From the NCBI RefSeq assembly GCF_013358405.1, contig NZ_CP054836.1, forward strand, positions 3,348,001 to 3,412,000: DNA of 64,000 nt. Direction: 5' to 3'. Below the pieces are notes generated by a model, which saw only the letters and a list, made by a program, of their open reading frames with translations, was not told the origin of the DNA and searched no databases. How positions within the stretch are numbered: position 1 is the stretch's first letter; every line of letters begins with the position of its first letter. This stretch comes from Oricola thermophila (GTDB taxonomy: Bacteria; Pseudomonadota; Alphaproteobacteria; Rhizobiales; Rhizobiaceae). The position numbers and the translations under genes are program-made. Below are positions 10,301 through 19,579 of the stretch, piece after piece.

Positions 10301-10316
10301 TGGCACGCCGCTTGAT
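10301..10316 (+). promoter_or_regulatory. Sigma-54 (-24/-12) promoter of glnK-amtB
   Basis: The sequence is TGGCACGCCGCTTGAT: the -24 element TGGCAC at 10301-10306 and the -12 element TTGAT at 10312-10316, with the GG and G doublets 12 nt apart as RpoN requires. The only departure from consensus is GA instead of GC at -12. It lies 97 nt before the glnK start. Upstream, 10180-10260 contains several GTGCA/TGCAC/GGTGC half-sites that could bind NtrC. The known pattern for glnK-amtB is NtrC/RpoN control under nitrogen limitation. Confidence 0.8.
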
Positions 10317-10319
10317 TGA

Positions 10320-10751
<432 letters not shown>

Positions 10752-10784
10752 GGCGCGAGACATCTACTCAGGAGTTCACACAAC

Positions 10785-12110
10785 ATGAATATGACCAAGG
10801 GTATCCGATACGGCCTTGCGGGTCTCGCCGCGGCGGGCGCGCTGACCGCCGGTCCCGCTTTCGGCCAGGAAGCCGAAGCGGCGTCGACCGGGGCTTCGCC
10901 TGAAGTGCAATACATCTTCAACACGCTGCTCTTCCTCATCGGCGGCTTCCTCGTGATGTGGATGGCCGCGGGCTTCGCCATGCTCGAGGCGGGCCTCGTG
11001 CGTTCCAAGAACGTGTCGATGCAGTCGCTCAAGAACATCGCGCTCTATTCCATCGCCGGCATCATGTACTGGCTGGTCGGCTACAACCTGATGTACTCGG
11101 GCGTCGACGGCGGCTTCATCGGCTCGCTCGGCACCTATGCCTTCGATCCGGTGGGCGGCGACGCGCTTGACACCGGCTACTCCACGGCGTCCGACTGGTT
11201 CTTCCAGATGGTGTTCGTGGCGACCGCGGCGTCGATCGTCTCGGGCACGGTGGCCGAGCGCATGAAGCTGTGGCCGTTCCTGATCTTCGTGGTGGTGCTG
11301 ACCGGCTTCATCTATCCGATCGCCGGTTCCTGGCAGTGGGGCGGCGGCTGGCTGTCCGAAATGGGCTTCTCCGATTTCGCCGGCTCGACGCTGGTTCACT
11401 CGGTCGGTGGCTGGGCGGCTCTCGCCGGTGCCATCCTGCTCGGCGCGCGCGCCGGCAAGTACGAGGACGGCAAGATCAACCCGATGCCCGGCTCCAGCAT
11501 CCCGCTGGCCACGCTCGGAACCTTCATCCTGTGGCTCGGCTGGTTCGGCTTCAACGGCGCCTCGCAGCTCGCCATGGGCACGATCTCCGACGTGACGGAC
11601 ATCTCGCGCATCTTCGCCAACACCAACATCGCCGCGGCCGCCGGCGTGGTGACCACCGTCATCCTGCTGCAGATCCTCTACAAGAAGGTCGACGTGACGA
11701 TGGTGCTCAACGGCGCGCTGGCCGGCCTGGTGTCGATCACCGCCGAGCCGCTGGCACCGGCCGTGTGGCAGGCGATCCTGATCGGTGCCGTGGGCGGCGC
11801 GATCGTGGTGTTCACCGTTCCGCTGCTCGACAAGCTTAAGATCGACGACGTCGTCGGCGCCATCCCGGTGCACCTGTTCGCGGGCATCTGGGGCACGCTG
11901 ATCGTCCCGTTCTCCAATGCGGACACGAGCTACGGCGTCCAGCTGGTCGGCGTCATCGCCTATGGCGTGTTCACGCTGGTCTGCGCCTTCATCGTCTGGT
12001 TCATCCTCAAGGCGATCATGGGCATCCGCTGCACGCCCGAAGAGGAATCCATGGGACTCGACAAGGCCGAGATCGGCGTCGAGGCCTATCCCGAATTCTC
12101 TCGCGGCTAG
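10785..12110 (+). CDS. amtB: Ammonium transporter AmtB
   Basis: A 441-residue Amt/MEP/Rh channel of the inner membrane that conducts ammonium. It begins with a cleavable-looking signal (GLAGLAAAGALTAGPAFG) followed by about eleven hydrophobic segments. Family motifs include the FLVMWMAAGFAMLEAGLVRSKN start and DFAGSTLVHSVGGWAALAGA, which carries the first pore histidine. IPVHLFAGIWGTL carries the second. The C-terminal tail (EEESMGLDKAEIGVEAYPEF) is the conserved GlnK-interacting region. AGGAG lies upstream of the ATG. Two terminators follow the gene. Confidence 0.97.
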   Translation: MNMTKGIRYGLAGLAAAGALTAGPAFGQEAEAASTGASPEVQYIFNTLLFLIGGFLVMWMAAGFAMLEAGLVRSKNVSMQSLKNIALYSIAGIMYWLVGYNLMYSGVDGGFIGSLGTYAFDPVGGDALDTGYSTASDWFFQMVFVATAASIVSGTVAERMKLWPFLIFVVVLTGFIYPIAGSWQWGGGWLSEMGFSDFAGSTLVHSVGGWAALAGAILLGARAGKYEDGKINPMPGSSIPLATLGTFILWLGWFGFNGASQLAMGTISDVTDISRIFANTNIAAAAGVVTTVILLQILYKKVDVTMVLNGALAGLVSITAEPLAPAVWQAILIGAVGGAIVVFTVPLLDKLKIDDVVGAIPVHLFAGIWGTLIVPFSNADTSYGVQLVGVIAYGVFTLVCAFIVWFILKAIMGIRCTPEEESMGLDKAEIGVEAYPEFSRG

Positions 12111-12124
12111 TCCGCGCTGAGACA

Positions 12125-12163
12125 GGGACGGGCGGTACATCCTCCCATCGCCCGTCCCCTTTT
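12125..12163 (+). terminator. First terminator-like hairpin after amtB
   Basis: A 10-bp perfect stem (GGGACGGGCG at 12125-12134 and CGCCCGTCCC at 12149-12158) with a 14-nt loop is followed by CTTTTCC. It starts 14 nt after the amtB stop and is positioned to end the glnK-amtB transcript. Confidence 0.65.
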
Positions 12164-12197
12164 CCATCCCGTCGTGATGTTTATCATCACACCAACT

Positions 12198-12227
12198 GGC
12201 CCGGTCATTCGACCGGGCCCTTTTTTT
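12198..12227 (+). terminator. Second, strong rho-independent terminator after amtB
   Basis: A perfect 9-bp stem GGCCCGGTC / GACCGGGCC with loop ATTC (12198-12219) is followed by C and seven T residues. Just upstream lies a small stem GTGATG/CATCAC (12174-12190). Tandem terminators insulate ftsK from amtB. Confidence 0.88.
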
Positions 12228-12279
12228 GTCCGGGTCACCGCAGGACCTTCCCCCACCATGGCGCCGGGGGCGCCGATGG

Positions 12280-12295
12280 TTAATGCCTGTTTAAC
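12280..12295 (+). promoter_or_regulatory. CtrA-like binding box upstream of ftsK
   Basis: TTAA-TGCCTGT-TTAAC is an exact match to the alphaproteobacterial CtrA consensus TTAA-N7-TTAAC. It stands in the intergenic region after the amtB terminators and about 85 nt before the preferred ftsK start. CtrA control of division genes is known in this class; binding here is inferred only from the motif. Confidence 0.5.
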
Positions 12296-12380
12296 CAAGC
12301 TCCAATAGGCTGCGGCAGGGAAATTGCGCCCGCCGTGCCGGCCGGGCGAACTCGTCAACCGGGGAAAGCAGGGCTGGGCT

Positions 12381-14885
12381 ATGCGGGCCGAACACGCCAT
12401 TTCGATATCAGGAGACAGGAGACCGGCTCGCGGTCGCGGCGCTGGCCGCCCGCTTTCGGCGGGCATGAGCGCGCTGCTGCGCCGGCAGCTGGAAATCGTT
12501 GCCGGATTTGCCCTGTGGACGCTGAGCGCATTCGCCCTGTTCGCGCTGGCGACATGGAACGTGGCCGATCCGAGCTGGAGCTTCGCCACCGACGCGCCGG
12601 TCGGCAACGCGATGGGCTACCCCGGCGCGGTGTTCGCCGACCTGATGATGCAGTTCTTCGGCATCGCGGCGCTTCCGGCCCTGGTGCCGCTGGTCTTCTG
12701 GGGCCATGCGCGCATCCGGGGGCACTACTGGCCGCATGCATTGCGCCGCCTCGCCGTCTGGCCGCTGGCCGCGGTGCTGACCGCCGCGGCGATCGGCTGC
12801 CTGCCCGTGACCGCGCACTGGCCGCTGCCCACCGGGCTCGGCGGCGTCCTCGGCGACATGGTGCTGCGCCTGCCCGGCATGCTGAGCGGCGGCTACCCCG
12901 AGGGATGGGTGCGCCTGCTGGCCTTCCTCGTGGCGATGCCGGCGGCTTTCTACGCCATGGCCGTGTCATGCGGTTTCATGTGGCATGAGACGGAGGAAAG
13001 CGATGCCGGTGACGATGACGAAGAGGCCGGCGGGCGATTCGTGACGCTCGGTGCCGTGATTCACGGCCTTTACACGCTGCGCTCGGCGCTGCGCCGGGCC
13101 GTGTTCGGCTCGCGGCGAAGGCCTTCCGCATCGCGGCGCAGGATCGTGGCGGAGGAACCGGGTTCACGGGTCGAACCGGAATTCGCCGGCGAGGACATGC
13201 CGGACGCCGTGGAGGATGACTACCGCGACGACGACGATGACTGGGCGCCCCAGCCGGTGCGCGGCGCCGAACCGGATGCCGCCGCTTCCCCTGTGCGCGT
13301 CGCGCCGGCCGCGCCGAAGCCGAAGCCTTCGGTGCGCGTGCAGCGCGAGGCGCAGACGAGCTTCCTTCCGGATGGCGGTTTCGAACTGCCGCCGATCCAT
13401 CTGCTCGCCGAACCAAAGAACGTCGCCAGGGACGCGAGCCTGTCCGCCGAGGCGCTGGAGGCCAATGCGCGCGTGCTGGAAGGCGTGCTGGAGGATTTCG
13501 GCGTGCGCGGCGAGATCATCCAGGTCCGTCCCGGCCCGGTGGTCACGCTCTACGAGCTGGAACCGGCGCCCGGCATCAAGTCGAGCCGCGTGATCGGCCT
13601 TGCCGAGGATATCGCCCGCTCCATGAGCGCCGTGGCGGCGCGCGTCGCCGTCGTGCCGGGCCGCAATGCCATCGGCATCGAGCTGCCGAACGCGCGCCGC
13701 GAGACGGTGTTCCTGCGCGAGCTGATCTCCTCCCAGGCCTACGATTCCTCCAAGGCCAAGCTGGCGCTCACCCTGGGCAAGACGATCAATGGCGAGGCGG
13801 TGATCGCCGATCTCGCCAAGATGCCGCACCTGCTGGTCGCCGGTACCACCGGCTCGGGCAAGTCGGTCGCCATCAACACCATGATCCTGTCGATCCTCTA
13901 CAAGATGACGCCGGAAGAATGCCGGCTCATCATGATCGACCCGAAAATGCTGGAACTGTCCGTCTATGACGGCATTCCGCACCTGCTGACGCCGGTGGTT
14001 ACCGATCCGAAGAAGGCCGTCGTGGCGCTGAAATGGACCGTCCGCGAGATGGAGCAGCGCTACAAGAACATGTCGAAGATCGGCGTGCGCAACATAGACG
14101 GCTTCAACGCCAAGGTCCGCGAGGCGGCGAAGAAGGGCAAGCCGATCACGCGCACGGTGCAGACCGGGTTCGACCGCGAGACCGGCGAGGCGATCTACGA
14201 GACCGAGACCCTGGATCTCGAGCCGATGCCCTACATCATCGTCATCATCGACGAGATGGCGGACCTGATGATGGTTGCCGGCAAGGACATCGAGGGCGCG
14301 GTGCAGCGCCTGGCCCAGATGGCACGTGCCGCCGGAATCCACGTCATCATGGCCACGCAACGTCCCTCGGTCGATGTCATCACCGGCACGATCAAGGCGA
14401 ACTTCCCGACGCGCATCTCCTTCCAGGTGACGTCGAAGATCGACAGCCGCACCATCCTCGGCGAGCAGGGCGCGGAACAGCTGCTCGGCATGGGCGACAT
14501 GCTCTACATGGCCGGCGGCGGGCGCATACAGCGCGTGCACGGCCCCTTCGTGTCCGACCGCGAGGTCGAGGAAATCGTCGCCCACCTGAAGACGCAGGGC
14601 GTGCCGGAATATCTCGAATCGGTGACCGAGGAAGACGAGGAGGACGCCGCCGCCTCCGGCGCCGCCGGCGGAATGGGCGAGTCCGACGATCCCTACGACC
14701 AGGCCGTCGCCATCGTGCTGCGCGACAAGAAGGCGTCGACCTCCTACATCCAGCGCCGGCTGGGCATCGGCTACAACCGCGCCGCTTCGCTGATCGAGCG
14801 CATGGAGGAGGAGGGAATCATCGGTCCCGCCAACCATGCGGGCAAGCGCGAGATTCTCGTGCCGACGGAAGACGACGAGGTCTAG
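12381..14885 (+). CDS. ftsK: DNA translocase FtsK
   Basis: An 834-residue FtsK/SpoIIIE translocase, acting at the septum to clear chromosome ends and promote XerCD recombination. Roughly 150 N-terminal residues contain four to five hydrophobic segments. A charged linker rich in Asp and Pro follows, then the motor domain with Walker A GTTGSGKS (residues 488-495) and Walker [12 protein letters not shown]. The C-terminal winged-helix gamma domain ([20 protein letters not shown] onward) recognises KOPS. ATG 12381 was preferred; ATG 12324 upstream and ATG 12465 downstream are in frame and cannot be excluded. A CtrA-like box lies upstream. Confidence 0.94.
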   Translation: MRAEHAISISGDRRPARGRGAGRPLSAGMSALLRRQLEIVAGFALWTLSAFALFALATWNVADPSWSFATDAPVGNAMGYPGAVFADLMMQFFGIAALPALVPLVFWGHARIRGHYWPHALRRLAVWPLAAVLTAAAIGCLPVTAHWPLPTGLGGVLGDMVLRLPGMLSGGYPEGWVRLLAFLVAMPAAFYAMAVSCGFMWHETEESDAGDDDEEAGGRFVTLGAVIHGLYTLRSALRRAVFGSRRRPSASRRRIVAEEPGSRVEPEFAGEDMPDAVEDDYRDDDDDWAPQPVRGAEPDAAASPVRVAPAAPKPKPSVRVQREAQTSFLPDGGFELPPIHLLAEPKNVARDASLSAEALEANARVLEGVLEDFGVRGEIIQVRPGPVVTLYELEPAPGIKSSRVIGLAEDIARSMSAVAARVAVVPGRNAIGIELPNARRETVFLRELISSQAYDSSKAKLALTLGKTINGEAVIADLAKMPHLLVAGTTGSGKSVAINTMILSILYKMTPEECRLIMIDPKMLELSVYDGIPHLLTPVVTDPKKAVVALKWTVREMEQRYKNMSKIGVRNIDGFNAKVREAAKKGKPITRTVQTGFDRETGEAIYETETLDLEPMPYIIVIIDEMADLMMVAGKDIEGAVQRLAQMARAAGIHVIMATQRPSVDVITGTIKANFPTRISFQVTSKIDSRTILGEQGAEQLLGMGDMLYMAGGGRIQRVHGPFVSDREVEEIVAHLKTQGVPEYLESVTEEDEEDAAASGAAGGMGESDDPYDQAVAIVLRDKKASTSYIQRRLGIGYNRAASLIERMEEEGIIGPANHAGKREILVPTEDDEV

Positions 14886-14983
14886 GAGGGGGCATGTCCG
14901 CGATGTGGCAGGTGCCACAGAGAGGACAAACTCGATGCCTAACTGTCGCGGCCAACGAAACCAGAAAGACCGGGATTCGTCCC

Positions 14984-15628
14984 ATGACAAGAATGAGCAA
15001 GAACACCGTCGCCCTCTCCCGCCGCCATGTCCTGTCCGGCATCGCTGCCGCCGGCCTTGCGGCCGTGCTTCCCGCCGCGCCCGCCGCCGCGGCCCAGGAT
15101 GCCGCGCAGCGGATCGCGGACCATTTTTCCAGCGTGCGCACCATGGCCGGCGAGTTCGTCCAGTTCGGCCCGAACGGCGAGCAGACCGGCGGAAAGTTCT
15201 ACATTGAACGTCCCGGCAAGATGCTGTTCCTCTACGAGGAGCCCTCGCCGATCCGGGTGGTGGCCGACGGCAAGACGCTCGTCGTCAACAACAAGAAGCT
15301 GAACACATGGGACATGTACCCGCTCGGCAAGACGCCGCTGAAGGTGCTGCTCGGCGACCGGATCGACCTGACCGAGAAGCGGGTGCGCAAGGTGACGGAA
15401 GGCGAAGAGCTGACGACGATCGTCATCGGCGACAAGCAGCTTTTCGGCGACAGCGAGATCACCATGATGTTCGATCCGGCGAGCTACGACCTGCGCCAGT
15501 GGACGATTCGCGACGCCCAGGGCAAGGACACCACGGTGATGGTGTTCAATGTCCAGCAGGGCGTGAAGTTCGGCGCCAAGACCTTCGACATCCCCTACGA
15601 GCGCATCCGGCGCGAACAGGGCAACTGA
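14984..15628 (+). CDS. lolA: Outer-membrane lipoprotein carrier protein LolA
   Basis: A 214-residue periplasmic chaperone that ferries lipoproteins from LolCDE to the outer membrane. The mature part shows LolA features: RIADHFSSVRTMAGEFVQ, the GKFYIERPGKMLFLYEEPSP segment, and DLRQWTIRDAQG. The leader is SRRHVLSGIAAAGLAAVLPAAPAAAA. A twin arginine followed by a weakly hydrophobic Ala/Gly run resembles a Tat rather than a Sec signal. ATG 14984 was used; ATG 14993 is an alternative. It follows ftsK by about 100 nt, an order frequent in Rhizobiales, and precedes xthA. Confidence 0.9.
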   Translation: MTRMSKNTVALSRRHVLSGIAAAGLAAVLPAAPAAAAQDAAQRIADHFSSVRTMAGEFVQFGPNGEQTGGKFYIERPGKMLFLYEEPSPIRVVADGKTLVVNNKKLNTWDMYPLGKTPLKVLLGDRIDLTEKRVRKVTEGEELTTIVIGDKQLFGDSEITMMFDPASYDLRQWTIRDAQGKDTTVMVFNVQQGVKFGAKTFDIPYERIRREQGN

Positions 15629-15736
15629 CGGGTCGCGCGGCGCTTTGCTGTGGGCGGCCGCGGCGAATGTCGCGCCGGCCGCTTGTCTTCGGCGGAAGCG
15701 GCTGAAAATGTACCGAGAGCTCTTTCGGGGAATCCC

Positions 15737-16546
15737 ATGACCGTTTCCGTCGCCACCTGGAACATCAATTCGGTCCGCCTGCGGCTGCCGCTGGTCCAGT
15801 CGTTCCTGGAATCCTGGCAGCCCGACGTGCTGTGCCTGCAGGAAACGAAGTGCCCGAACGACCAGTTTCCGCTGAAGGCCTTTCACCGGATGGGCTACGA
15901 GCATGTCGAGATGCATGGCCAGAAGGGCTATCACGGCGTGGCGACGATCTCGAGATTTCCCCTCGAGGCGGTCGAGGCCCGCGATTTCTGCGGCATCGGC
16001 GATACAAGGCACCTCGATTGCGTCGTCCGGACGCCCCGCCGTGCGCTGCGCATCCACAATTTCTACGTTCCCGCGGGCGGGGACGAGCCTGACCCGGAAA
16101 TCAACCCGAAATTCCGGCACAAGCTGGACTTCCTCGAGGAGATGCGGACCATAACCGCCGATCCCGGCGGGGCCGACTCGGTGCTGCTGGTCGGCGATCT
16201 CAACATCGCGCCGCTGGAAACCGACGTCTGGTCGCACAAGCAACTCCTCAAGGTCGTCAGCCACACGCCGGTCGAGACGGAAACGCTGGAGGATGTGCGC
16301 AGGGCCGGCGGCTGGTCCGACCTGATCCGCGTCGCCATCCCGCCGGAAGAGAAGATATACACCTGGTGGAGCTACCGTGCGCGCGACTGGGACGTGTCCG
16401 ACCGCGGACGCCGCCTCGACCATGTATGGGGTTCGCCGGATCTCGAGCCGATGCTGTCCGACATCACGGTGCTGCGCGAGGCGCGCGGCTGGGAAAAGCC
16501 GTCCGACCACGTGCCGGTGATCGCGAGGTTCAGGCTGGACGGCTAG
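15737..16546 (+). CDS. xthA: Exodeoxyribonuclease III
   Basis: A 269-residue exonuclease III of the EEP superfamily, an AP endonuclease and 3'-5' exonuclease in base-excision repair. Conserved elements include the start VATWNINSVRLRL, the metal-binding Glu in LCLQETKCPND, GDLNIAPLETDVW, RLDHVWGSPDL and the terminal catalytic SDHVPVIARF. The ATG follows GGGGAATCCC. The stop overlaps the 3' end of the convergent cyclic-nucleotide-binding gene by 4 nt. Confidence 0.95.
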   Translation: MTVSVATWNINSVRLRLPLVQSFLESWQPDVLCLQETKCPNDQFPLKAFHRMGYEHVEMHGQKGYHGVATISRFPLEAVEARDFCGIGDTRHLDCVVRTPRRALRIHNFYVPAGGDEPDPEINPKFRHKLDFLEEMRTITADPGGADSVLLVGDLNIAPLETDVWSHKQLLKVVSHTPVETETLEDVRRAGGWSDLIRVAIPPEEKIYTWWSYRARDWDVSDRGRRLDHVWGSPDLEPMLSDITVLREARGWEKPSDHVPVIARFRLDG

Positions 16547-17076
16547 AGCGGTTCGCCGTCGAAGCGTCCGTCCAGCGCCGCGATCTGTTTAAGGAAGTCG
16601 CTCAGCCGGTCTTTCAGGCGGCCATGCAGTGCTGCGGCGGTTTCCGGATATTCCTCGAGCATGCGGCGGAACAGGCTGCGGTTGATGCGAATGACCTGCG
16701 ATTCCTCCGACGCCAGCGCGCCGGTGAGCCGCTGCGTCTCGGTGATCAGTGCCAGTTCGCCGAGCAGGTCGCCCGGTTCCGCCTGCCTGACCACCTGGCG
16801 GCCGCGCAACGTGTCCCGGAACAGGTCTATGCTGCCCGAGACGACGACGTAGCCGCATTCGGCATTCTGGCCCTCGCGATAGAGTTCGCGGCCCTTCGCG
16901 ATCCTGATGCGCTCCGCGCCGAAGGCAAGCAGGCGCAGCTGCTCGGAGCTCAGCTCCTCGAACAGCGAAACGCCGGAAAGAATGCGAATATCATCTTCAA
17001 GCGACAAATGCGGAGCCCTGTCGGCAAATTCGGTATCTGCCGCTGTTATATGACGGATTCGCGATTGAAAAGCCAA
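16543..17076 (-). CDS. Cyclic nucleotide-binding domain protein (Crp/Fnr-like sensor without HTH)
   Basis: A 177-residue protein containing one cNMP-binding fold: VSLFEELSSEQLRLLAFGAE, GRELYREGQNAECGYVVVSG and the phosphate-binding-cassette-like EPGDLLGELALI. There is no DNA-binding helix-turn-helix after the domain, only a short helical tail. It is therefore not a transcription factor of the usual Crp type. The best start is TTG 17076, with a weak ribosome site. It lies 36 nt downstream of the response-regulator gene on the same strand and may share its transcript, which would link it to that two-component pathway. The ligand is unknown. Confidence 0.8.
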   Translation of the reverse strand: MAFQSRIRHITAADTEFADRAPHLSLEDDIRILSGVSLFEELSSEQLRLLAFGAERIRIAKGRELYREGQNAECGYVVVSGSIDLFRDTLRGRQVVRQAEPGDLLGELALITETQRLTGALASEESQVIRINRSLFRRMLEEYPETAAALHGRLKDRLSDFLKQIAALDGRFDGEPL

Positions 17077-17112
17077 GGCGGACGCTTTTGCCCGCGCCGG
17101 CAGGACGGCGGG

Positions 17113-17796
17113 CTAAGGATTGAGCTTGTATCCGCCGCTTTCCGTGACGAGAATCTGCGCGTTGGACGGATCCTTCTCGATCTTCTGGCGCAGCCGGTAG
17201 ACGTGGGTTTCCAGCGTGTGGGTCGTCACGCCGGAATTGTAGCCCCAGACTTCCTCGAGAAGGGTGTCGCGGGTCACGACCTTGCGGTCGGCGCGGTAGA
17301 GATACTTGATGATCGCCGATTCCTTCTCCGTCAGGCGGATCTTCGAACCGTTGCCGTCGATGAGGAGCTTCTGGCTGGGCTTGAAGGTGTAGGGGCCGAC
17401 GACGAAGGTGGCGTCCTCGCTCTGCTCGTGCTGGCGCAGCTGGGCGCGGATGCGCGCCAGCAGCACGGCGAACTTGAACGGCTTGGTGACATAGTCGTTG
17501 GCGCCCGCCTCGAGGCCGAGAATGGTGTCGGAATCGGTGTCGTGCCCGGTCAGCATGATGACCGGCGCCTTGAAGCCGGACTTGCGCAGGATCTTCACAG
17601 CCTCGCGGCCATCCATGTCGGGAAGGCCGACATCGATGATCAGCAGGTCGACCACGCCGCCGCGCGCGGCCTGTATTCCCTTGGTGGCCGTGTCTTCCTC
17701 CAGAACCATGAATTCCTCGTAGAGCGCGAGCTGCTCGACCAGCATCTCGCGCAGATCCTCGTCGTCGTCGACCAGAAGAATGGTTCGTGGATTCAT
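17113..17796 (-). CDS. OmpR/PhoB-family response regulator
   Basis: A 227-residue two-domain regulator. The receiver domain starts ILLVDDDEDLREML, has the phospho-accepting Asp55 (LLIIDVGLPDMDG) and the conserved Lys in YVTKPFKFAVLL. The C-terminal winged helix contains LTEKESAIIKYLYRADRKVV and THTLETHVYRLRQKIE. ATG 17796 is preferred because GAGG lies just upstream; a longer version would begin at 17844. No histidine kinase gene is adjacent. The cNMP-binding gene is downstream and an L,D-transpeptidase-like gene is divergent, which could suggest an envelope role. Confidence 0.88.
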   Translation of the reverse strand: MNPRTILLVDDDEDLREMLVEQLALYEEFMVLEEDTATKGIQAARGGVVDLLIIDVGLPDMDGREAVKILRKSGFKAPVIMLTGHDTDSDTILGLEAGANDYVTKPFKFAVLLARIRAQLRQHEQSEDATFVVGPYTFKPSQKLLIDGNGSKIRLTEKESAIIKYLYRADRKVVTRDTLLEEVWGYNSGVTTHTLETHVYRLRQKIEKDPSNAQILVTESGGYKLNP

Positions 17797-17918
17797 TTCA
17801 AAGGCCTCGAAATATTCCGTGTCGGATACATTCGCACTATGCACATGTACCTGTCATGAAAAAGTGAACGGCGAAAGCACCTCACGCGTATCGCACCAAT
17901 ATGTGATCGGACAGAAAG

Positions 17919-18476
17919 TTGAACGAAAAAGGGCGAGGAAAAAACCGGGTCATTTCAACGCTCTGGGTCCGCCGCGCACCGCGCGACCGACGCCGGGGCC
18001 TGCTGATCGCCGGCGAAGAGGCGTTTTCCTGTGCGCTGGGGCGCTCCGGAATGCGGGCGCCGAAGCGCGAGGGCGACGGCGCCACGCCGGTCGGCGCGAT
18101 GCGCGTGGTCGCCGGCTGGTACAGGCCCGACCGGCTCGCCAGGCCCGCGACCTTGGTGCCGCTCACGCCGATCACGGCGCGCGACGGCTGGTGCGACGCG
18201 CCGGCGGACCCGAACTACAACCGGCCGGTGCGCCTGCCCTATGCCGCAAGCCATGAAAAGATGCTGCGCGACGACCGGCTCTACGATGTCTGCCTGGTGC
18301 TCGACTGGAACCTGCTGCCATTCGGGCGCAGGCGCAACGGCGGCTCGGCGATCTTCCTCCATGTCGCGAAGCCCGGCTTCCCGCCGACCGAGGGCTGTAT
18401 CGCGGTGGCACCGGAAACGATGCGACGGCTGCTGCCGCGCATCGGTCCGGGAACGGTGGTGAAAACCCTCTTCTAG
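17919..18476 (+). CDS. L,D-transpeptidase (YkuD-fold) family protein
   Basis: A 185-residue protein of the YkuD/ErfK superfamily. The active-site region has His148 (IFLHVAKPG) and Cys160 (PPTEGCIAV), with Glu in place of the His of the common SHGC motif, as is usual in this cytosolic-looking branch. GATPVGAMRVVAGWYRPD is the other conserved block. There is no clear signal peptide, although L,D-transpeptidases that crosslink peptidoglycan act in the periplasm, so the location is uncertain. The start is TTG 17919 and no better ATG precedes the domain. It is divergent from the response regulator. Confidence 0.8.
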   Translation: MNEKGRGKNRVISTLWVRRAPRDRRRGLLIAGEEAFSCALGRSGMRAPKREGDGATPVGAMRVVAGWYRPDRLARPATLVPLTPITARDGWCDAPADPNYNRPVRLPYAASHEKMLRDDRLYDVCLVLDWNLLPFGRRRNGGSAIFLHVAKPGFPPTEGCIAVAPETMRRLLPRIGPGTVVKTLF

Positions 18477-18874
18477 ACGCCGAAGGCGCCGATGATGCCG
18501 CCCATCAGGAGCGCCACGACCAGCCAGTGGACGCTGTCGATCAGGGTCAGCTTCCAGCCGAAGCCCTGGTAGCGGTGGTTGACGGTCTGCGTTGTGGCGA
18601 TGAATCCCAGCCAGAGCAGGAAGCCGGCAAGGAGGCCGGCGCGAATCGTGACCGCGCCGAGATGGCCGATCACGCCGGCCAGCACCCAGGCCATGACAAG
18701 TTCGCAGACGAACCCCGTGACCATCAGCGGCAGCGACATCTTCGCCTCTTCCGGCTTTATGCGCGCCGCGTCCAGCCATGTCCTGCCAAGCCAGCCATAG
18801 TAGATCGCGCCGGCAAGATAGGCCGCCACGGCCGCGACCAGGATCGCCAGGTAGTTCGCACCGCCGAATGTCAT
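18473..18874 (-). CDS. DUF1761 family membrane protein
   Basis: A 133-residue integral membrane protein with four hydrophobic segments. The N-terminal YLAILVAAVAAYLAGAIYYG and the TQTVNHRYQGFGWKLTLIDS motif match DUF1761. Function is unknown. The start at 18874 is supported by a perfect GGAGG 8 nt upstream. Its stop overlaps the end of the convergent L,D-transpeptidase-like gene by 4 nt. Confidence 0.82.
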   Translation of the reverse strand: MTFGGANYLAILVAAVAAYLAGAIYYGWLGRTWLDAARIKPEEAKMSLPLMVTGFVCELVMAWVLAGVIGHLGAVTIRAGLLAGFLLWLGFIATTQTVNHRYQGFGWKLTLIDSVHWLVVALLMGGIIGAFGV

Positions 18875-18929
18875 GAATGTCCTCCTCTCGTGTCTCCCGG
18901 CAGAAAGGAACACCGTGGCGGCGCAAAAC

Positions 18930-19574
18930 TCAAGCGAATTGCCAGACGCTCGTCCGCTTGGTCTCCGCGTCCTCCAGCGCGCGGGTGACGGCGACGTTGT
19001 ACTCGGCCAGGCGGGAAAGCCTTCCGCGCGGCAGGTAGGCGCGGCCCGGGTCGCCGACCAGGATCCGGACACCGCTGCCGGCAAGCGATTCGAACCAGGG
19101 CACGATGGCGTCGCTCATCTCCCGGTCGAAGAAGACGTCGCCGGCGAGCAGCACCTCCGCGTCGACCGGTCTGCCCACGAGATCGCGTCCCTCATAGGCG
19201 ATTTCGGCGTCATTCAGGCCGGCATTGAGCGCCACGGCACTTGCGCAGAACGGATCTATGTCGGCGGCGGTCACATGCGCCGCGCCCGCCTTCGCGGCGG
19301 CGATGGCCACGAGGCCGGAGCCGGTGGCAAAATCCAGCACGCGGCGGCCCTTCACGCAGTCGGGATTGTCGAGAACGTATCGCGCCAGCCCCTGGCCGCC
19401 GGCCCAGGCGAAGGCCCAGAAGGGCGGTTCGAGGCCGATCCGCTGCAACTCCTCCTCGGTCTTGTGCCAGAGGTCGTGGGCCTCGTCGGCCAGGTGCAGG
19501 GCGATTTCCGGCACGTGCGGCGGCGCCATCACGGCGGTGTTGGTGCGGATGAATTCCGCCCTGTCGGGATCCAT
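18930..19574 (-). CDS. Class I SAM-dependent methyltransferase, METTL20/ETFB-lysine-methyltransferase-like
   Basis: A 214-residue Rossmann methyltransferase. Motif I is VLDFATGSGLVAIAAAKAGA, and the acidic loop is VTAADIDPFC. EPPFWAFAWAGGQGLARYVL and AGDVFFDREMSD resemble the alphaproteobacterial relatives of human METTL20 that methylate lysines of electron transfer flavoprotein beta. The substrate is inferred from resemblance only. ATG 19574 is taken. GTG 19583, in frame, overlaps the stop of the EVE gene as GTGA and is an equally plausible coupled start. It is the last gene of the tsaD-gpsA-EVE-methyltransferase run. Confidence 0.85.
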   Translation of the reverse strand: MDPDRAEFIRTNTAVMAPPHVPEIALHLADEAHDLWHKTEEELQRIGLEPPFWAFAWAGGQGLARYVLDNPDCVKGRRVLDFATGSGLVAIAAAKAGAAHVTAADIDPFCASAVALNAGLNDAEIAYEGRDLVGRPVDAEVLLAGDVFFDREMSDAIVPWFESLAGSGVRILVGDPGRAYLPRGRLSRLAEYNVAVTRALEDAETKRTSVWQFA

Positions 19575-19579
19575 TGCCG

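Noticed and set aside
12124..12227. Small RNA gene between amtB and ftsK, suggested by three successive hairpins
   Set aside because: The hairpins are best explained as tandem terminators of glnK-amtB; no promoter was found between them.
18123..18160. Plus-strand alternative frames inside the L,D-transpeptidase-like gene
   Set aside because: The chosen frame contains the H...C active-site block, and the others are Arg-rich shadows.
19060..19110. Second tRNA candidate from a GATTCGAACC string on the plus strand
   Set aside because: It lies inside the methyltransferase coding sequence and no cloverleaf can be drawn around it.
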